From Lachnospiraceae bacterium (lineage in GTDB: Bacteria > Bacillota > Clostridia > Lachnospirales > Lachnospiraceae), in NCBI GenBank assembly GCA_022791975.1, contig JAAWAC010000029.1, positions 1-35,492 of the forward strand: a DNA stretch of 35,492 bases. The letters run 5' to 3'. The notes under the pieces were generated by a model. The model did no database searches and was not told the DNA's origin. It worked only from the letters and a program-made list of their open reading frames with translations. Positions within the stretch are counted from its first letter, which is position 1, and each line of letters begins with the position of its first letter. Shown here piece after piece: positions 33,223 to 35,492 of this stretch. A program made the translations under genes and the position numbers.

Positions 33223-34320
33223 TCAATGAATAAATTTTCTCAATACAACTGATAATTTATCTGTGCGATAATCTTCATGCTCATGTGCTGGCTCATTCAT
33301 AATCTGCTCAAATTGTTCATCCGAAATTCCTAAATTACTCTTTAGTATTTCGATATAGCGCTCCATCATCTTCTCATCATATGGCGGCTTTTTAAGTTCT
33401 TCCAAAGCCTTCTCACGAGTCATCTGGCCAGACGCTATCATGCTTGATAAATGCGAAGTTCGTTTATCAACACCAAACTTTTTCGGAAACCAATAAAGCT
33501 GCACAAACGCAGTTAAAATATTCTCCAGGTGTTTACTCCCGTAATATTCAAAACCACAGAAATCATAAAGCTCTTTAAACGCACGATCTCTGTTATAATC
33601 AATATAATTCAAAGGCCGAAGCGTTATTGCTTTTCCTAGTCTAATATTCATATACTTTTTATAAGAAGAAATGAACTTCAACTTATTGATAGGCTTAGTT
33701 CCAAATTTTTTCTGAATATCATAAATATTGACTGTATCCATTGCATTAAATACATGGTCTTTTTGCAAAATACATTCAAGTGCAAAATTTCCCCCTGTTA
33801 GAAAGTATTTAAGCTTTTCCTTAACCACTGTATCATATAAAAATGCAAACAAAATGTTATCCTGAGGTACCGCAAGATTTGGAACTCCTGCCCGCATATA
33901 TGCGAGAGTCAAAGCATTAAACTGTTCTGGATCCGGTTTAACCGTCCGCATTTCTATATGTGCTTTTTCACATAGTTTTCTTATATTTGCTTTTGATATT
34001 TCTGTGTCATAACCATCATCAATATGAACTGCAAGTATTCTAAGTCCCCAAGTATAACCTAAATATGCAAGATAGGAAGAATCCAATCCTCCAGACAAGC
34101 CCATAATGCAATCATAAGGCTTATCTTGATTCTCTTTTTTAATCATAGAAATTATTTCGTCCAATTTCCTCTTTCCTATCTCATTGGGAAAATAAACAGT
34201 TGTATTAATTTCACTTAACGCTTTCGTACAATAGTTACAAAATCCATTTTCATCAAAAGTAATTGACTTATCCGAGGAGTTATCCATTATACATCTTTTA
34301 CAAACACGTGTTTTTGCCAT
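33223..34320 (-). CDS. wbpG: N-acetyl sugar amidotransferase (WbpG/PseA-type)
   Basis: This 365-residue ATP pyrophosphatase-type protein has an N-terminal zinc-knuckle-like CKRCIMD and CNYC pair. The PP-loop is IMGLSGGLDSSYLAYL (about 73-88), and LNYIDYNRDRAFKELYDFCG lies downstream. In Pseudomonas aeruginosa O5, WbpG with HisH2 and HisF2 turns the 3-acetamido group of diacetamido-mannuronic acid into an acetamidino group. That substrate is exactly what the five wbp enzymes here would make. HisH/HisF paralogues are not in this window. The adjoining truncated glycosyltransferase is 4 nt upstream. Confidence 0.87.
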   Translation of the reverse strand: MAKTRVCKRCIMDNSSDKSITFDENGFCNYCTKALSEINTTVYFPNEIGKRKLDEIISMIKKENQDKPYDCIMGLSGGLDSSYLAYLGYTWGLRILAVHIDDGYDTEISKANIRKLCEKAHIEMRTVKPDPEQFNALTLAYMRAGVPNLAVPQDNILFAFLYDTVVKEKLKYFLTGGNFALECILQKDHVFNAMDTVNIYDIQKKFGTKPINKLKFISSYKKYMNIRLGKAITLRPLNYIDYNRDRAFKELYDFCGFEYYGSKHLENILTAFVQLYWFPKKFGVDKRTSHLSSMIASGQMTREKALEELKKPPYDEKMMERYIEILKSNLGISDEQFEQIMNEPAHEHEDYRTDKLSVVLRKFIH

Positions 34321-34324
34321 TCTT

Positions 34325-35239
34325 CTATCCTTCCAATTCTGCCTTTAATAGACTATACAAATTAACCAACTGCTTTTCCTGTGTGTTCCAATTAAACTCT
34401 TGAAGCACTGCCTCTCGACCTCTGCTCCCCATACTTTCAGCTTCCACAGGATTATCTAACAAGAATTGAATCGCATTTTTCATATCCTGAATATTTCCAT
34501 GCCTAACCGGAATTCCAAAGTGATATTTATCATTTAATTTCTTCCATAGTTCAAAATCTGTAAATATCACAGGAACGCCTCTTAACATAGCTTCAAATAA
34601 TTTATTATTTCCAAGCGTCCCCTCATGGCCGTTCGTATCCTTCGAATATGCTGCTGTAACAATAGCCATACGACTATTTGATATTTTTTTCGGTAATTCT
34701 TGAAAAGAAAGAACCCCAAAATACCTTATCTTTTTATTTTTATCTAAGGATCTCAAATAATCGATATCTCCATTTCTACGCTCCGGACCATATAAATTTA
34801 AAAAAACCCCTTTTACCTCTTGAAGAGCTCTAACAACAACATCCAGTGCATACTGAATACAGGATATTTGCCCTGCAAAGCAAATATAATCTGAATCCTT
34901 ACAGTATTCTCCTTTTTCCAACCATGAATTTCCTACTGTAATAATTGGATAATTTGTTACCATAACCGTATTCACATTCGATTCTTTCAGCCTATTACAA
35001 ATATGTGGCGTTACAGATATCAATGCATCTAGTTTTTTTATCACATGTTTTTCATATGCTATATAGGCACTTCCCGCTGCTTTCATAAGCCATTTAGGTA
35101 AATGAAATACATCACTCTCTGAAAATCGAGAGGCAAAATCTTCGTGACAATCAAATATAACTTTATAACCCATTTTTTTTAATTTTGACGCATACGGAAG
35201 CAATTCCATATCATGAATCTGATATATATCCAATGTCAT
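34325..35239 (-). pseudogene. Glycosyltransferase lacking its N-terminal subdomain
   Basis: This ORF of 304 residues starts within what is normally the middle of a GT4 protein: DIYQIHDMELLPYASKLKKM and VIFDCHEDFASRF usually lie some 80-90 residues in. Later parts are intact (YICFAGQISCIQYALDVVVR, IRYFGVLSFQELPKKISNSR, GHEGTLGNNKLFEAMLRGVP). A TGA lies immediately before the ATG at 35239, there is no good ribosome binding site, and the upstream sequence is unrelated. The gene was probably cut by recombination. It may be non-functional, or start from a fused upstream site not seen here. Confidence 0.7.
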
Positions 35240-35332
35240 TCATTTTACCATCAATTTTGGTCAGTTAGGGGTCCAACCCGTTTAGTTAAGTAACCCATCT
35301 ACTTTTTTACTTTGAAATGGCAGAATACAACA
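35240..35332. other. Junction between truncated glycosyltransferase and surface-protein terminator
   Basis: I see no gene here. It holds the break point beyond which glycosyltransferase homology stops. No complete insertion sequence end could be recognised. Confidence 0.5.
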
Positions 35333-35367
35333 AACAGGCCGGTCCATTACTTTAGGTCCGGCCTGTT
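35333..35367 (-). terminator. Strong intrinsic terminator downstream of the right-edge gene
   Basis: AACAGGCCGG and CCGGCCTGTT pair perfectly over 10 bp, with two more G-C pairs after one mismatch. Minus strand continues TGTTG and plus strand TTCC, so it could act in both directions. It sits about 60 nt past the stop of the partial gene. Confidence 0.75.
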
Positions 35368-35425
35368 TTCCTTGTAATTATGGTTTTAAATTGTTTCTTT
35401 AAATGCTTCGCTTATGTATTTTTGC

Positions 35426-35491
35426 TTATGCCTGGCGTTTTCTCCGGCATGTGAAAAGCCCTAAAAGTGACAATAGAGCTACCGCTTCCAC
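35426..35491 (-). CDS. C-terminal end of a possible cell-wall-anchored protein (partial)
   Basis: The last 21 codons of a minus-strand gene cut by the window edge. They encode a hydrophobic stretch AVALLSLLGLF followed by TCRRKRQA and a TAA stop at 35426. A hydrophobic helix plus basic tail is typical of sortase substrates; the LPXTG-type motif would lie outside the window. A strong terminator follows. The frame choice rests on this tail and on the terminator alone. Confidence 0.5.
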   Translation of the reverse strand: MEAVALLSLLGLFTCRRKRQA

Positions 35492-35492
35492 C

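Noticed and set aside
1..35492. CRISPR arrays, rRNA genes, prophage or toxin-antitoxin modules
   Set aside because: I looked for regularly spaced repeats, rRNA signatures, integrases, phage structural genes and paired small toxin/antitoxin genes and saw none.

Overview
The window looks like a chromosomal segment of a Gram-positive anaerobe of the class Clostridia, probably a Lachnospiraceae relative. This is inferred from the gene content (BtuFCD under a cobalamin riboswitch, TsaB/TsaE/RimI clustered with TsaD, RibU under an FMN riboswitch, a folE-HD-folP-folBK operon, DUF975), the strong AGGAGG-type ribosome binding sites and the tRNA-Ser genes without encoded CCA. No database search was possible.

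Layout. 1-300: two tRNA-Ser genes (GGA and TGA) read leftwards from one promoter. 499-3741: a cobalamin riboswitch followed by a vitamin B12 ABC importer (btuF, btuC, btuD). 3817-8929: a leftward tRNA-modification and processing cluster, tsaE-tsaB-rimI-(small zinc-finger-like protein)-rnz-tsaD-ispD. 8999-10106: a divergent pair, a 27-codon ORF with its own ribosome binding site and terminator against an AraC-type regulator. 10162-11342: ribU with FMN riboswitch, attenuator and promoter. 11404-14804: a folate operon (folE, HD-domain protein, folP, folB-folK fusion). Its roughly 370-nt leader contains what I read as a tetrahydrofolate riboswitch followed by a mutually exclusive antiterminator/terminator pair. 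14892-17675: a frameshifted GNAT gene and tex. 17680-18865: two small membrane-protein genes. 18961-19440: a decayed IS256-type element.

19547-35239 is a leftward exopolysaccharide/cell-wall glycan locus. It encodes all five enzymes of the WbpA-B-E-D-I route from UDP-GlcNAc to UDP-2,3-diacetamido-2,3-dideoxy-D-mannuronic acid. It also encodes a WbpG-type amidotransferase, two glycosyltransferases (one lacking its N-terminus), a polysaccharide pyruvyl transferase paired with a ferredoxin/F420-dehydrogenase-like protein, an acetyltransferase, a Wzx flippase and a Wzy polymerase. Base composition becomes markedly AT-rich from about 26.4 kb onward, which suggests acquisition by transfer. An IS110-family element sits between wbpD and wbpE; its long 5' non-coding end has the layout expected for a bridge RNA. 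At the right edge, after a strong terminator, lies the last part of a protein whose hydrophobic-plus-basic tail resembles a cell-wall sorting signal.

How the parts fit. Three vitamin/cofactor riboswitches (B12, FMN, THF) lie within about 14 kb. The t6A genes and RNase Z form one tRNA-maturation unit, and the two tRNA-Ser genes need 3' trimming and CCA addition. The right half would build, modify, flip and polymerise an acidic, possibly amidinated and pyruvylated surface polysaccharide.
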